From positions 1 to 64,000 of the forward strand of contig DATKZM010000127.1 in NCBI GenBank assembly GCA_035527975.1: a DNA stretch of 64,000 nucleotides. Direction: 5' to 3'. How positions within the stretch are numbered: position 1 is the stretch's first letter; each line of letters begins with the position of its first letter. A program made the translations under genes and the position numbers. The DNA comes from DATKZM01 sp035527975 (GTDB lineage: Bacteria; Pseudomonadota; Alphaproteobacteria; JAPULJ01). Below the pieces are notes generated by a model. That model was not told the DNA's origin. It was given only the letters and a program-made list of their open reading frames with translations, and did not search any database. Shown one piece after another: positions 8,802-17,071 of this stretch.

Positions 8802-9724
8802 ACGAAGATCAGATCGTCCAGCTATTGATCCTGACGCTGAAGGGTGCCTCGCCGCTGATCTTCGCCGCGCTGGGCGAGCTGATCGTGGAGAAGTCGGGCG
8901 TGCTCAACCTCGGTGTCGAGGGGATGATGCTGATGGGGGCGGTCGCCGGCTTTATCGGCGCGTCTGAATACGGCTTCGTCGTCGGCGTGATCTTCGCCAT
9001 GGCGGCGGGCGTATTGATGTCGCTACTCTTCGGCGTGCTGACGCTCTCGCTGGTCTCCAATCAGGTGGCGACGGGGCTGGCGCTCACAATTTTCGGCATC
9101 GGTCTCAGCGCCTTCGTCGGCATTCCCTACGAGGGCGCCAAGCTGGCGGGTTCCATCGGAATGATCGAGATTCCCCTGCTGGCTGATATTCCGTTGCTGG
9201 GCCCGCTTCTCTTCAAGCACGACCCGCTGCTCTATCTTTCGGTCGTCCTCTTGGTCCTGGTGAGCTGGTTCCTCTACCGCACGCGGGGCGGTCTCATCCT
9301 GCGCGCGGTCGGCGAATCGCACGATGCGGCGCACGCGCTCGGCTATTCAGTGATCAAGATCCGCTACATTGCCGTCGCCTTCGGCGGGGCGATGGCGGGC
9401 CTCGGCGGCGCCTATCTCTCGCTGGTGCTGACGCCGGGCTGGGAGCAGGACATGACCGCGCAGCGCGGTTGGATCGCGCTGGCACTGGTGGTCTTCGCGA
9501 CCTGGCGGCCGGCACGCGTGCTGGTTGGCGCCTGGCTCTTCGGCGGACTTACGATCGTCAACCTGTGGGCGCAATCACAGGGCATAGGATTGCCGCAGCA
9601 ATTGCTGACGGCGTTGCCGTTCCTCGCTACCATCGTGGTGCTGGTGCTGATCTCGCGCAATGCCGCTATGATCCGCCTGAACGCGCCAGCTTCGCTTGGC
9701 AGACCATTCCATCCAACGGGCTGA
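8798..9724 (+). CDS. BMP-type ABC transporter permease 2
   Basis: 308 residues from the ATG at 8798, which overlaps the stop of the first permease; the open frame reaches upstream but only as an out-of-frame shadow. Multispanning BPD_transp_2 family protein (NupC/YufQ-like) with the characteristic LGELIVEKSGVLNLGVEGMM start and a GWIALALVVFATWRP segment near the C-terminus. It is shorter than permease 1, the usual asymmetry in these importers. The partner genes on both sides make the role secure; the exact substrate is inferred to be a purine or nucleoside. Confidence 0.92.
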   Translation: MNEDQIVQLLILTLKGASPLIFAALGELIVEKSGVLNLGVEGMMLMGAVAGFIGASEYGFVVGVIFAMAAGVLMSLLFGVLTLSLVSNQVATGLALTIFGIGLSAFVGIPYEGAKLAGSIGMIEIPLLADIPLLGPLLFKHDPLLYLSVVLLVLVSWFLYRTRGGLILRAVGESHDAAHALGYSVIKIRYIAVAFGGAMAGLGGAYLSLVLTPGWEQDMTAQRGWIALALVVFATWRPARVLVGAWLFGGLTIVNLWAQSQGIGLPQQLLTALPFLATIVVLVLISRNAAMIRLNAPASLGRPFHPTG

Positions 9725-9804
9725 TGCATCAATTATCGCGGATGCGGGAAGCTCGAGTAAAAGCAAATTAATCTTCAAACATCGACGGGAAGGGAGAATA
9801 CGGA

Positions 9805-10887
9805 ATGAAAATGACAACGGTATTCAAGGGCGCGGCCGTGGCGGTCGCGGTTACCGGCCTCGCAGCGGCGGCGCAGGCCGAGCAGCTCAAGGTCGGCTTT
9901 GTCTATGTGAGCCCGATCGGCGACGCCGGCTGGACCTATCAGCACGATGTCGGACGCAAGGAGATGCTGAAGGCGCTTGGCAACAAGGTTTCGGCCCGCC
10001 TTATCGAAAAGGTTCCCGAAGGCCCCGATTCGGAGCGCATCATCCGGCGTCTGGCCGGCAGCGGCCACAAGCTGATCTTCACGACCTCTTTCGGCTACGG
10101 CCCCTATACGCTGCGGGTGGCCAAAAAGTACCCGAACGCGGTCTTCATGCACGCCACCGGCGACAAGACCGCCAAGAACGTCGGCACCTATCTGGCGCGC
10201 TTCTACGAGGGCCGCTATCTGACCGGCGTAGTCGCGGGCAAGATGACCAAGTCGAACAATCTGGGCTATGTCGCGGCGATCCCGATCCCGGAGGTCATCC
10301 GCGGCATCAACGCCTTCACCATGGGCGTGCGTTCGGTGAACCCCAAGGCGCAGGTCCACGTGATCTGGACCGGCTCATGGTTCGATCCGGGCAAGGAGCG
10401 CCAGGCGGCCGAGACGTTGATCGCCCAGGGCGCCGACGTGATCACCCAGCACACCGACTCGCCTGCGCCCGTGCAGGCAGCCGAGGCCAAGGGCGTCTTT
10501 GCGGTCGGCTATCACTCCGACATGTCGAAGCACGGCAAGAAGGCGCATCTCACCGCCGCCGTCCACAACTGGGGCGCCTACTACACCATGATCGCCAAGC
10601 AGGTCATGGCTGGAACCTGGAAGAGCAGCGCTTATTGGGGCGGCATCAAGGACGGCATCATCACGCTGGCGCCATTTGGTGCCGCGGTGCCGGCCGACGT
10701 TCGGAAGATGGTCATGGAAAAGCAGGCGGCGATCGCAGCCGGCACGCTCCACCCCTTCCAGGGGCCGGTCAAGTCCCGCGACGGCAAGATGATCGTGGCC
10801 GTCGGCAAGACGATGTCCGATCATGACATGCATGGCATGAACTACTACGTCGAGGGCATCGTCTCGAAGCTGCCGAAGAAGAAGTAG
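9805..10887 (+). CDS. BMP family periplasmic binding protein
   Basis: 360 residues. The N-terminus MKMTTVFKG plus a hydrophobic stretch ending AAAAQA gives a Sec signal peptide cut after about residue 25; there is no lipobox, so it is a soluble periplasmic protein rather than the lipoprotein form known from Gram-positives and spirochaetes. The mature part begins with LKVGFVYVSPIGDAGWTYQH, the typical BMP/PnrA (purine nucleoside receptor A) pattern. It delivers ligand to the preceding permeases. A GGGAG ribosome site precedes the ATG, and an 80-base gap to the permease gene may allow extra expression. It ends the operon, followed by a terminator at 10914. Confidence 0.92.
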   Translation: MKMTTVFKGAAVAVAVTGLAAAAQAEQLKVGFVYVSPIGDAGWTYQHDVGRKEMLKALGNKVSARLIEKVPEGPDSERIIRRLAGSGHKLIFTTSFGYGPYTLRVAKKYPNAVFMHATGDKTAKNVGTYLARFYEGRYLTGVVAGKMTKSNNLGYVAAIPIPEVIRGINAFTMGVRSVNPKAQVHVIWTGSWFDPGKERQAAETLIAQGADVITQHTDSPAPVQAAEAKGVFAVGYHSDMSKHGKKAHLTAAVHNWGAYYTMIAKQVMAGTWKSSAYWGGIKDGIITLAPFGAAVPADVRKMVMEKQAAIAAGTLHPFQGPVKSRDGKMIVAVGKTMSDHDMHGMNYYVEGIVSKLPKKK

Positions 10888-10913
10888 ACGACGATATCAG
10901 CGCGTATGGCGAA

Positions 10914-10944
10914 GCGGCCCGCCTGGTGCGGGCCGCTTTTCTTT
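10914..10944 (+). terminator. rho-independent terminator
   Basis: A perfect nine-base-pair stem (GCGGCCCGC, loop CTGGT, GCGGGCCGC) followed by TTTTCTTTT, 27 bases after the binding-protein stop. It closes the purine operon. It may also act on the converging gene that ends at 10955. Confidence 0.9.
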
Positions 10945-10954
10945 TGGCCGAGGA

Positions 10955-11773
10955 TCAGGCGACGAAACGAACCGTTTGCTTTTCGATCGTCGTATCTCTC
11001 ATCAGTGACATTAATTCTTGCTCCGTCGCGTCGGGCGAGGGAGAGAGATAGCGGCCTTCGAACGACAAGTCGGCTCCGTCCTGCGACCAGGGGAAAGGCG
11101 AAAAGCGGTAGGTTTCGTCGCCGACCGGTTCGACTGTGACGGTCACGTCCTCGTCTGCGGTCCTCGGGACGTGCCGGAAATCCGCCGGGCGCCGTTCGCC
11201 CGCCTGGGCACAATTGAAATAGAGCGCCAGTGTGTCGAACAACTGCAACTGCTTGTAGCCCTGAAAGAGTGGTGCATCCTCGATCCAGCCGGCGGTTCCC
11301 GGGTTGGCGGCGAGTATTGCCTTCAACCGCGCCTGTCGCTCGAGCTGGCCGTCCAGCATTTTATCGAACCGCGCCCGATAGTCCTCCGGCACGTCGTTGA
11401 GCAGCACGTGGTCGGAGAACCCGTAGCGTCCATTGTAAAGCCCCCAAATATGCATGCTGGAGATCAGGCCGCAGTAAGGATGATGCGCCTCGTTGAAATC
11501 GGGCGAGCGGACGGCGGTCGCCAGCGTGATCTCGCGCGGCGTGCTGGTGAGGTGATACGGGATCAACGTCTCGGTGTCGCACAGCGGTGCCGCATCGAAT
11601 TCGGCCCAGCCTTGGTCGTGATGATCGATCACGTAAAGCATCTCCTCGCGCGGCGAGACCGGCTCGAAGGTGTCATTGCCGAATATACGGGCCATGGCGC
11701 CCGCGAACGCCGTATGCTCGGTCATCTTGATAACGAACTGGGGCTCGCCGGCCGGAGCGGTCTGAACGATCAT
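10955..11773 (-). CDS. DUF3891 family protein
   Basis: 272 residues from the ATG at 11773, which has GGAGG seven bases upstream; a longer reading from an in-frame TTG is possible but would put the start inside that ribosome site. The sequence shows the DUF3891 pattern: an N-terminal HTAFAGAMARIFGN, then IDHHDQGWAEFD, and HPYCGLISSMHIWGLY. The conserved His/Asp residues suggest a metal-dependent, HD-like fold, but no reaction is established for the family. No signal peptide or membrane segment. It faces the purine operon and is divergent from the SDR gene at 11901; no functional link is evident. Confidence 0.75.
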   Translation of the reverse strand: MIVQTAPAGEPQFVIKMTEHTAFAGAMARIFGNDTFEPVSPREEMLYVIDHHDQGWAEFDAAPLCDTETLIPYHLTSTPREITLATAVRSPDFNEAHHPYCGLISSMHIWGLYNGRYGFSDHVLLNDVPEDYRARFDKMLDGQLERQARLKAILAANPGTAGWIEDAPLFQGYKQLQLFDTLALYFNCAQAGERRPADFRHVPRTADEDVTVTVEPVGDETYRFSPFPWSQDGADLSFEGRYLSPSPDATEQELMSLMRDTTIEKQTVRFVA

Positions 11774-11900
11774 CGGATCCTCCAACCGTGATTATATGTG
11801 CCATTCAGACTAACATGGGAATCGCATTGGGCGCGAAGTTCGGGCAAGAGAAGTAAGCTGCGTGGAGTGACGAAAAAGGGGCCGCGTCGGGGAGGACAGA

Positions 11901-12686
11901 ATGGATTTTAAACTCGAAGGCAAGACCGCCGCGATCACCGGGGCTTCGGAAGGCATTGGCCGCGCCATCGCGCTGCAACTGGCGGCGCTCGGCTGCAATC
12001 TGCGGCTGGCAGCGCGCTCGGCCGAGAACCTCGACGCCGTAAAGGAAGCTGTGCGGGCGTCCGCCAACGTCGCGGTCGAGACCTATCCGCTCGATCTTTC
12101 CAGGAGCGAAAACCAACAGGCCTTCGCCAGAGCCTGCGTCGACGACGCCGACATCCTGGTGAACAACGCCGGCGCCATTCCGGGCGGCCGCATCGACGAG
12201 ATCGACGAGGCGACCTGGCGGGCGGCCTGGGACCTCAAGGTCTTCGGCTATATCAACATCACGCGCGAGTTCTATGCCGCGATGAAGGCGCGGGGGCGCG
12301 GCGTGATCCTCAACATCATCGGCACCGGCGGCGAAAAGCCGGTCGCCGAATACATCGCCGGTGCGGCCGGCAACGCCTCGCTGATGGCCTTCACCCGGGC
12401 ACTCGGCGGCAGCAGCCCCAAGGACGGCATCCGTGTGCTCGCGATCAACCCAGGGCCGGTCGCGACCGACCGCCTCATTGGTCTGTTCAAGAAATCGGCG
12501 CGCGACCGGTTCGACGACGAAAGCCGCTACGAGGAAATGTTCGCGCCGCTGCCCTTTGGCCGAGCCGCGACGCCGGAGGAAGTCGCCTCGTTGGCCGGGT
12601 TCCTCGTCTCCGATCTGTCCTCCTATACTTCCGGTACGGTGATCACGCTCGATGGCGGACAGGTCAATAAGGGCCAGCTCTTCTGA
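11901..12686 (+). CDS. atypical short-chain dehydrogenase/reductase
   Basis: 261 residues with the Rossmann motif TGASEGIG at 13-20 and NNAG at about 89-92, so NAD(P) binding is expected. The region that should carry the Ser-Tyr-Lys triad reads EYIAGAAGNA, with Tyr present but Ala where YxxxK has Lys, and Gly/Thr where the Ser should be. Relatives with this pattern exist in proteobacteria, so it is a subfamily feature, not a random mutation, but chemistry may differ from classical SDRs. It is the first gene of a co-directional set with hyuA and hyuB (17 bases before hyuA), so it probably acts in the same pathway. Confidence 0.85.
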   Translation: MDFKLEGKTAAITGASEGIGRAIALQLAALGCNLRLAARSAENLDAVKEAVRASANVAVETYPLDLSRSENQQAFARACVDDADILVNNAGAIPGGRIDEIDEATWRAAWDLKVFGYINITREFYAAMKARGRGVILNIIGTGGEKPVAEYIAGAAGNASLMAFTRALGGSSPKDGIRVLAINPGPVATDRLIGLFKKSARDRFDDESRYEEMFAPLPFGRAATPEEVASLAGFLVSDLSSYTSGTVITLDGGQVNKGQLF

Positions 12687-12703
12687 GCCATTCCTCCCAG
12701 ATC

Positions 12704-14782
12704 ATGGCGCGCTACAAAATCGGCATCGATGTCGGCGGCACCTTTACCGATTTCCTGTTGATGGAGGCGGACGGGACCACCGAGATATATAAGGTTCTCT
12801 CGACGTCCGAGGATCCTTCGCTGGCCCTCCTTGAGGGGCTGCGGCAAATGGCCGACGGCCATGGCACGACGCTGGCGGATTTCCTGAATGCGGTGGAGAT
12901 CATCGTTCACGGCACCACGGTGACGACCAACGCAGTGCTCACCGGGCGCGTTGCCAGGACAGGATTGTTGACCACCAAGGGTTTTCGCGATGCGCTGCAG
13001 ATGCGCCGCGGCATTCGCGAGGAAACCTACGACAACAAGGCCAAACCGCCCGAACCCCTGGTGCCGCGCTGGCTACGCCGGCCGGTTGGCGAGCGGGTGA
13101 CCGCCGATGGCGCGGTCCACACGCCGCTCGACCTGGCCGATGTCGAAGAAGCCGCCGTGCGTTTCCGCGAGGCGGGCGTCGAGGCGGCCGCGATCTGCTT
13201 CATGCACGCCTACGCGAACCCGGCCCATGAGGAAGCGGCCGCGGCATGCCTCGCCAAAGCGCTGCCGGATGTCTATTGCTCGGTGTCTTCGGCGGTACTG
13301 CCGCAGGTTCGCTTCTATGACCGGATTTCAACGACGGTGTTGAACGCCGCCGTGGGCCCGATCCTGGAGCGTTATCTCCGCAACCTGACCGAACGGCTGG
13401 ACAAGGCGGGCTTCGGCGGAATTCTGCTGATCATGCAGTCGAATGGCGGGGTGACGACGCCCGCCGTGGCTGCGAAGCTGGCTGCGAGCACGCTTTTGTC
13501 GGGACCGGCGGCGGCCCCCGTGGCCGGGCTTGCTTATTCCGAGCCGCATGGCGGGCGCAGCTTCATTACCGTCGATATGGGCGGCACCAGCTTCGATGCG
13601 GCGCTTGTGCGCGACGGCGCGCCGGAGCTGACCACAGATGCCCGCATCGCCAAGCATGCCCTTGCACTGCCGAGTTTGGAGATCAACACGATCGGCGCCG
13701 GTGGTGGCTCGATCGGCTGGATCGACGAGGGCGGGCTCCTGCGCATGGGCCCGGCCAGCGCCGGAGCCGATCCAGGCCCGGCCTGCTATGGACGGGGCGG
13801 CGAGCTTCCAACCTGCTCGGATGCCAACCTGGTGCTCGGTTATCTGAGCGCCGACTTTTTTGCCGGCGGACGGCTGGCGCTGGATCGCGACGCCGCGGCG
13901 GGGGCGATCGACCGGATGATCGCAATGCCACTCGGGCTCGACTTGGCCGAAGCCGCCTTTGGCATGTTCCGGATGATGAACGTCAATATGGCGTCGGGCA
14001 TCCGCGAGATCACGGTGCAGAAGGGCTTCGATCCGCGCGATTTCCCGCTTATCTGCGCTGGTGGAGCGGGACCGATCCATGCTGCCATGATCGCCGAGGA
14101 ACTCGAGATCGGGCGCATCCTGATCCCGCGTGAAAGCTCGATATTCTGCGCTGCTGGCATGCTGCGCTCGGACTTGAAACACGACTATGTGCGCAGCTAC
14201 CACACGCGCTTTGATGTTGATGGCCTTGACGCCATGCGCTTCCAGGATGCCTTGCGGTCGATGGCGGCGGAGGCCAACCAGACCCTGGAGGGTGAAGCGA
14301 TCGCGCCGGATGCCCGGCGCTTCACGAATGCGCTCGACCTGCGGTATCTTGGCCAGTATCACGAGGTGCGGGTCGAGGTGCCTGCGGCCGAGCTTCATGG
14401 GCCAGATTTTACCGCAATCGCCGAGCGTCTCCATGCCAACCACAACCGGCTCTATGGCTATGACCTGAAGGCCGACGGGACCGAGATCGAACTCGTCAAT
14501 CTGCGGCTTTCGGCGACCGGCATCACCGAGAAACCACCGATGATCCGCGAGCGGCGCGTGGACGGCGATGCTGTTGCGGCGCGCAAAGGCAGGCGCGCGG
14601 TATTCCTGCCGCATGAGGGCCAATACCGCGATACCGATGTCTTCGATGGCGACCAGTTGCGGCACGGCACCCACATCGAGGGCCCTGCCATCGTCGAGCA
14701 GGTCAACACGAGCGTGCTGGTGCCCGGTGGCTACCGGCTCGACTGCGATGAGCTTGGCAGCTTCGTGATGGAGAAGGGGTAG
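12704..14782 (+). CDS. hyuA: hydantoinase/oxoprolinase subunit A
   Basis: 692 residues. Starts KIGIDVGGTFTDF, the phosphate-binding motif of the ASKHA-type HyuA family, with a second DMGGTSFDAAL nucleotide motif near residue 290 and GAGGGSIGW near 330. Family members are the ATP-using subunit of N-methylhydantoinase, 5-oxoprolinase and acetone/acetophenone carboxylase systems; the substrate cannot be told from sequence. Its stop is four bases before the hyuB start, so the two form one enzyme. Length and motifs look complete. Neighbouring SDR, VOC and CoA-ligase genes suggest degradation of a cyclic amide or ketone-like compound, which is an inference only. Confidence 0.92.
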   Translation: MARYKIGIDVGGTFTDFLLMEADGTTEIYKVLSTSEDPSLALLEGLRQMADGHGTTLADFLNAVEIIVHGTTVTTNAVLTGRVARTGLLTTKGFRDALQMRRGIREETYDNKAKPPEPLVPRWLRRPVGERVTADGAVHTPLDLADVEEAAVRFREAGVEAAAICFMHAYANPAHEEAAAACLAKALPDVYCSVSSAVLPQVRFYDRISTTVLNAAVGPILERYLRNLTERLDKAGFGGILLIMQSNGGVTTPAVAAKLAASTLLSGPAAAPVAGLAYSEPHGGRSFITVDMGGTSFDAALVRDGAPELTTDARIAKHALALPSLEINTIGAGGGSIGWIDEGGLLRMGPASAGADPGPACYGRGGELPTCSDANLVLGYLSADFFAGGRLALDRDAAAGAIDRMIAMPLGLDLAEAAFGMFRMMNVNMASGIREITVQKGFDPRDFPLICAGGAGPIHAAMIAEELEIGRILIPRESSIFCAAGMLRSDLKHDYVRSYHTRFDVDGLDAMRFQDALRSMAAEANQTLEGEAIAPDARRFTNALDLRYLGQYHEVRVEVPAAELHGPDFTAIAERLHANHNRLYGYDLKADGTEIELVNLRLSATGITEKPPMIRERRVDGDAVAARKGRRAVFLPHEGQYRDTDVFDGDQLRHGTHIEGPAIVEQVNTSVLVPGGYRLDCDELGSFVMEKG

Positions 14783-14786
14783 GAAA

Positions 14787-16547
14787 ATGGCCGAAACCGA
14801 CATTGCTGCCATCGACCCCGTGCTTGTCTCGGTCCTCCAGCGGCGCTTCAAGTCGATCACCGAGGAGATGGGGCTCACGCTCCTGCGCACCACCCGCTCG
14901 CCGATCCTGAACGAGGCGCGCGACTTCGTGACCGGGCTTTATGATGCGCGCGGCCGCATGCTCGAGCAGACCGAGTACATCCCCGTCCTCGCCTTCGCAC
15001 TGCAGCCGGTTTGCGAATACATCATCGAGTATTTCGGCGAAGACCTCGCCGAGGGCGACACGATCATCCACAACGACGTCTTCTCGCGAGGCAACCAGAA
15101 TGCCGACGTGGCGATTTTCAAGCCGATCTTCTGGGAGGGTGACCTTGTCGCCTGGTCGGCCTGCAAGGGCCATCAGGCCGATATCGGCGGCGCCGTCGCC
15201 GGCGGCTACAACCCCGAAGCTCGCGAAGTCTGGCAGGAGGCCTTCCGTATTCCGCCGGTCAAGATCCATGAGCGCGGCAAACTGCGCCGCGACGTTTGGG
15301 ATCTCATTTTTGCCAATGTGCGCTACGAGGTCGTGCAAGAGGACATAAAGGCGCAGATCGGCGGTTGCGTCGTCGGCGAGCGCGGCGTCAAAGGGCTCTT
15401 CGAACGCTATGGCCGCGGGGTGGTGCTGGACCATGTCGAGCACCTCTTCCAGTCGACCGAGCGCATGATCCGCAAGGAGATCGAGGCGCTGCCCGATGGC
15501 TCATATGAAGGCGAGAGCACGGTCTACTATGACGGTGTGCGCGACGGCTCGGAGATGACGATCCGCCTCGCGGTCACGGTGCACGGCGACGAAGTCACCT
15601 TTGACTTCACCGGCACCGATCCGCAGACGCCGGGTTTCGTCAACGCGCCATTTTCGTCGACCGCCTCAGCGGTGATGCTGACTTTCCTCATGCTGATCAA
15701 CCCGGACATCCCGCACAATGACGGGATTGTACGGCCGATCAAGATCATCAATCCGGAGGGCTCGTTCCTCAATGCCGCCTATCCGGCCGCGACCACCTTT
15801 GGCAACTCGATCTGCGGGCCGACTTCGGACGCTATCTTTCGTGCCTTTGCCCAGGCGCTGCCCGGCATGGTGAGCGCGGGCTGGAACCGCTCGATGAACT
15901 TCGCGATCGTCGGCAAGGACCCACGGCACGCCATGCGGCCTTATGTGGATATTCTGTTCCTGGCGCTGAAAGGCGGTTCCGGCGCCACCGAGGGGGCCGA
16001 TGGCTACGACCATATCGGCCTCATCAACTGTGCCGGCGGGCTGCTCGCCCAGGATTACGAGATGTTCGAGATCCAGGACCCGCATTTTCTGGTGAAGCAC
16101 GAGTACTGGACGGACTCGGCCGGACCGGGGCGCTGGCGCGGCGGGTATGGCACCGAATGCGAATTTACGATCGAAGGGCAGGAGCTGACCGGTATCGCCT
16201 TCGGCGACGGGTTGGAGGAGGGCGCGCGCGCCTTTGGTCTGTTTGGCGGCGCCGATGGCCCGCGCAACCGGCTCACGCTCCACTATCCCGATGGACGCGA
16301 GCGCACGCCGCGTGCCAAGGAGGTGGTGCGCGATATTCCGACAGGTGCGGTTTATCGTCAGAGCGCCGGCGGCGGCGGCGGCTATGGCGATCCCTTTGAA
16401 CGGCCGGCCGCGCAGGTGGCCGAGGACGTCCGCAACGAGCTGATATCAGTTGCGCGCGCCGCCTTGGATTACGGTGTCGTTGTCGACACGGGCAGCTTCG
16501 CGGTCGACGAGGCCGCCACGAACGAGATCAGGAGTGCACGCAAATGA
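14787..16547 (+). CDS. hyuB: hydantoinase/oxoprolinase subunit B
   Basis: 586 residues of the HyuB family. It opens with IDPVLVSVLQRRFKSITEEMG, has ILNEARDF and GDTIIHNDVFSRGNQ patterns, and ends in a glycine-rich GGGGGYGDPFERP motif typical of the family. It is the partner of HyuA in an ATP-dependent amidohydrolase or carboxylase complex. Start follows GGGGTAGGAAA. It overlaps the VOC gene by four bases. As no third (gamma) subunit of acetone-carboxylase type is seen, a hydantoinase or oxoprolinase-like activity is a slightly better guess than a carboxylase. Confidence 0.92.
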   Translation: MAETDIAAIDPVLVSVLQRRFKSITEEMGLTLLRTTRSPILNEARDFVTGLYDARGRMLEQTEYIPVLAFALQPVCEYIIEYFGEDLAEGDTIIHNDVFSRGNQNADVAIFKPIFWEGDLVAWSACKGHQADIGGAVAGGYNPEAREVWQEAFRIPPVKIHERGKLRRDVWDLIFANVRYEVVQEDIKAQIGGCVVGERGVKGLFERYGRGVVLDHVEHLFQSTERMIRKEIEALPDGSYEGESTVYYDGVRDGSEMTIRLAVTVHGDEVTFDFTGTDPQTPGFVNAPFSSTASAVMLTFLMLINPDIPHNDGIVRPIKIINPEGSFLNAAYPAATTFGNSICGPTSDAIFRAFAQALPGMVSAGWNRSMNFAIVGKDPRHAMRPYVDILFLALKGGSGATEGADGYDHIGLINCAGGLLAQDYEMFEIQDPHFLVKHEYWTDSAGPGRWRGGYGTECEFTIEGQELTGIAFGDGLEEGARAFGLFGGADGPRNRLTLHYPDGRERTPRAKEVVRDIPTGAVYRQSAGGGGGYGDPFERPAAQVAEDVRNELISVARAALDYGVVVDTGSFAVDEAATNEIRSARK

Positions 16548-16966
16548 GCGAACCCGCAGCTGACAGCCGGCCGGTTGTCGACCATATCGGCGTGATCGTG
16601 CCCGATCTTGAGGCCGCCGTGACGCTCTTCACCAGGCTTTTCGGCGCGGCCCCGGTGAAGACCAGGACCATGCCCGATGTGGGCCTCAAGATCGCCGAGT
16701 TCGCGGCCGCCAACGTCACCATCGAGCTGCTTCAATACACCGGGGAGGATGCCGCGTTCGCCAAGGACGTCATGGGCGAGGCGCCGGGCGTCAATCACAT
16801 CTCCTTTCTCGTTGACGCCCTTGGCCTTGCAACCAAGACCGTCGAAGCGGCGGGGGCGAAGCCCATGGCCGGCTTTCCCCGTCAGGGCGCGCATGGCCAG
16901 GTCGTCTTCTTTGAGCCGACAAGCACCGGCGGCGTCCGCTTCGAACTCTGCGAGCGCGATGGGTAG
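16544..16966 (+). CDS. VOC family protein (methylmalonyl-CoA epimerase-like)
   Basis: 140 residues with the two beta-alpha-beta-beta-beta modules of the vicinal oxygen chelate fold: VDHIGVIVPDLEAAVTLF at the start (His near residue 12) and VNHISFLVDAL in the second half, with a C-terminal FFEPTSTGGVRFELCE that supplies the metal-binding Glu. The pattern is closest to methylmalonyl-CoA/lactoylglutathione-lyase relatives. It overlaps hyuB by an ATGA, so it likely acts on the same pathway's intermediate, for example as an epimerase or isomerase. Specific function is not deducible. Confidence 0.82.
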   Translation: MSEPAADSRPVVDHIGVIVPDLEAAVTLFTRLFGAAPVKTRTMPDVGLKIAEFAAANVTIELLQYTGEDAAFAKDVMGEAPGVNHISFLVDALGLATKTVEAAGAKPMAGFPRQGAHGQVVFFEPTSTGGVRFELCERDG

Positions 16967-16983
16967 TCGCGTTATCACCGGTT

Positions 16984-17052
16984 CGTCATCCCCGCGAAAG
17001 CGCGGATCCAGCCGTCGCTTGCTCTGGGTTCCCGCTTTCGCGGGGATGACGT
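16984..17052. repeat. dispersed palindromic repeat
   Basis: An inverted repeat whose arms CGTCATCCCCGCGAAAGCG and CGCTTTCGCGGGGATGACG enclose a spacer. This form of GTCATCCCCGCGAAAGC palindrome is widespread in intergenic regions of proteobacterial genomes. It fills the gap between the VOC gene and the PaaK-like gene and may weaken read-through. Confidence 0.85.
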
Positions 17053-17071
17053 TTGGCGGTGTGTTGAAATA

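Noticed and set aside
11774..11785. Longer TTG start for the DUF3891 protein
   Set aside because: It would overlap the GGAGG ribosome site of the better ATG at 11773.
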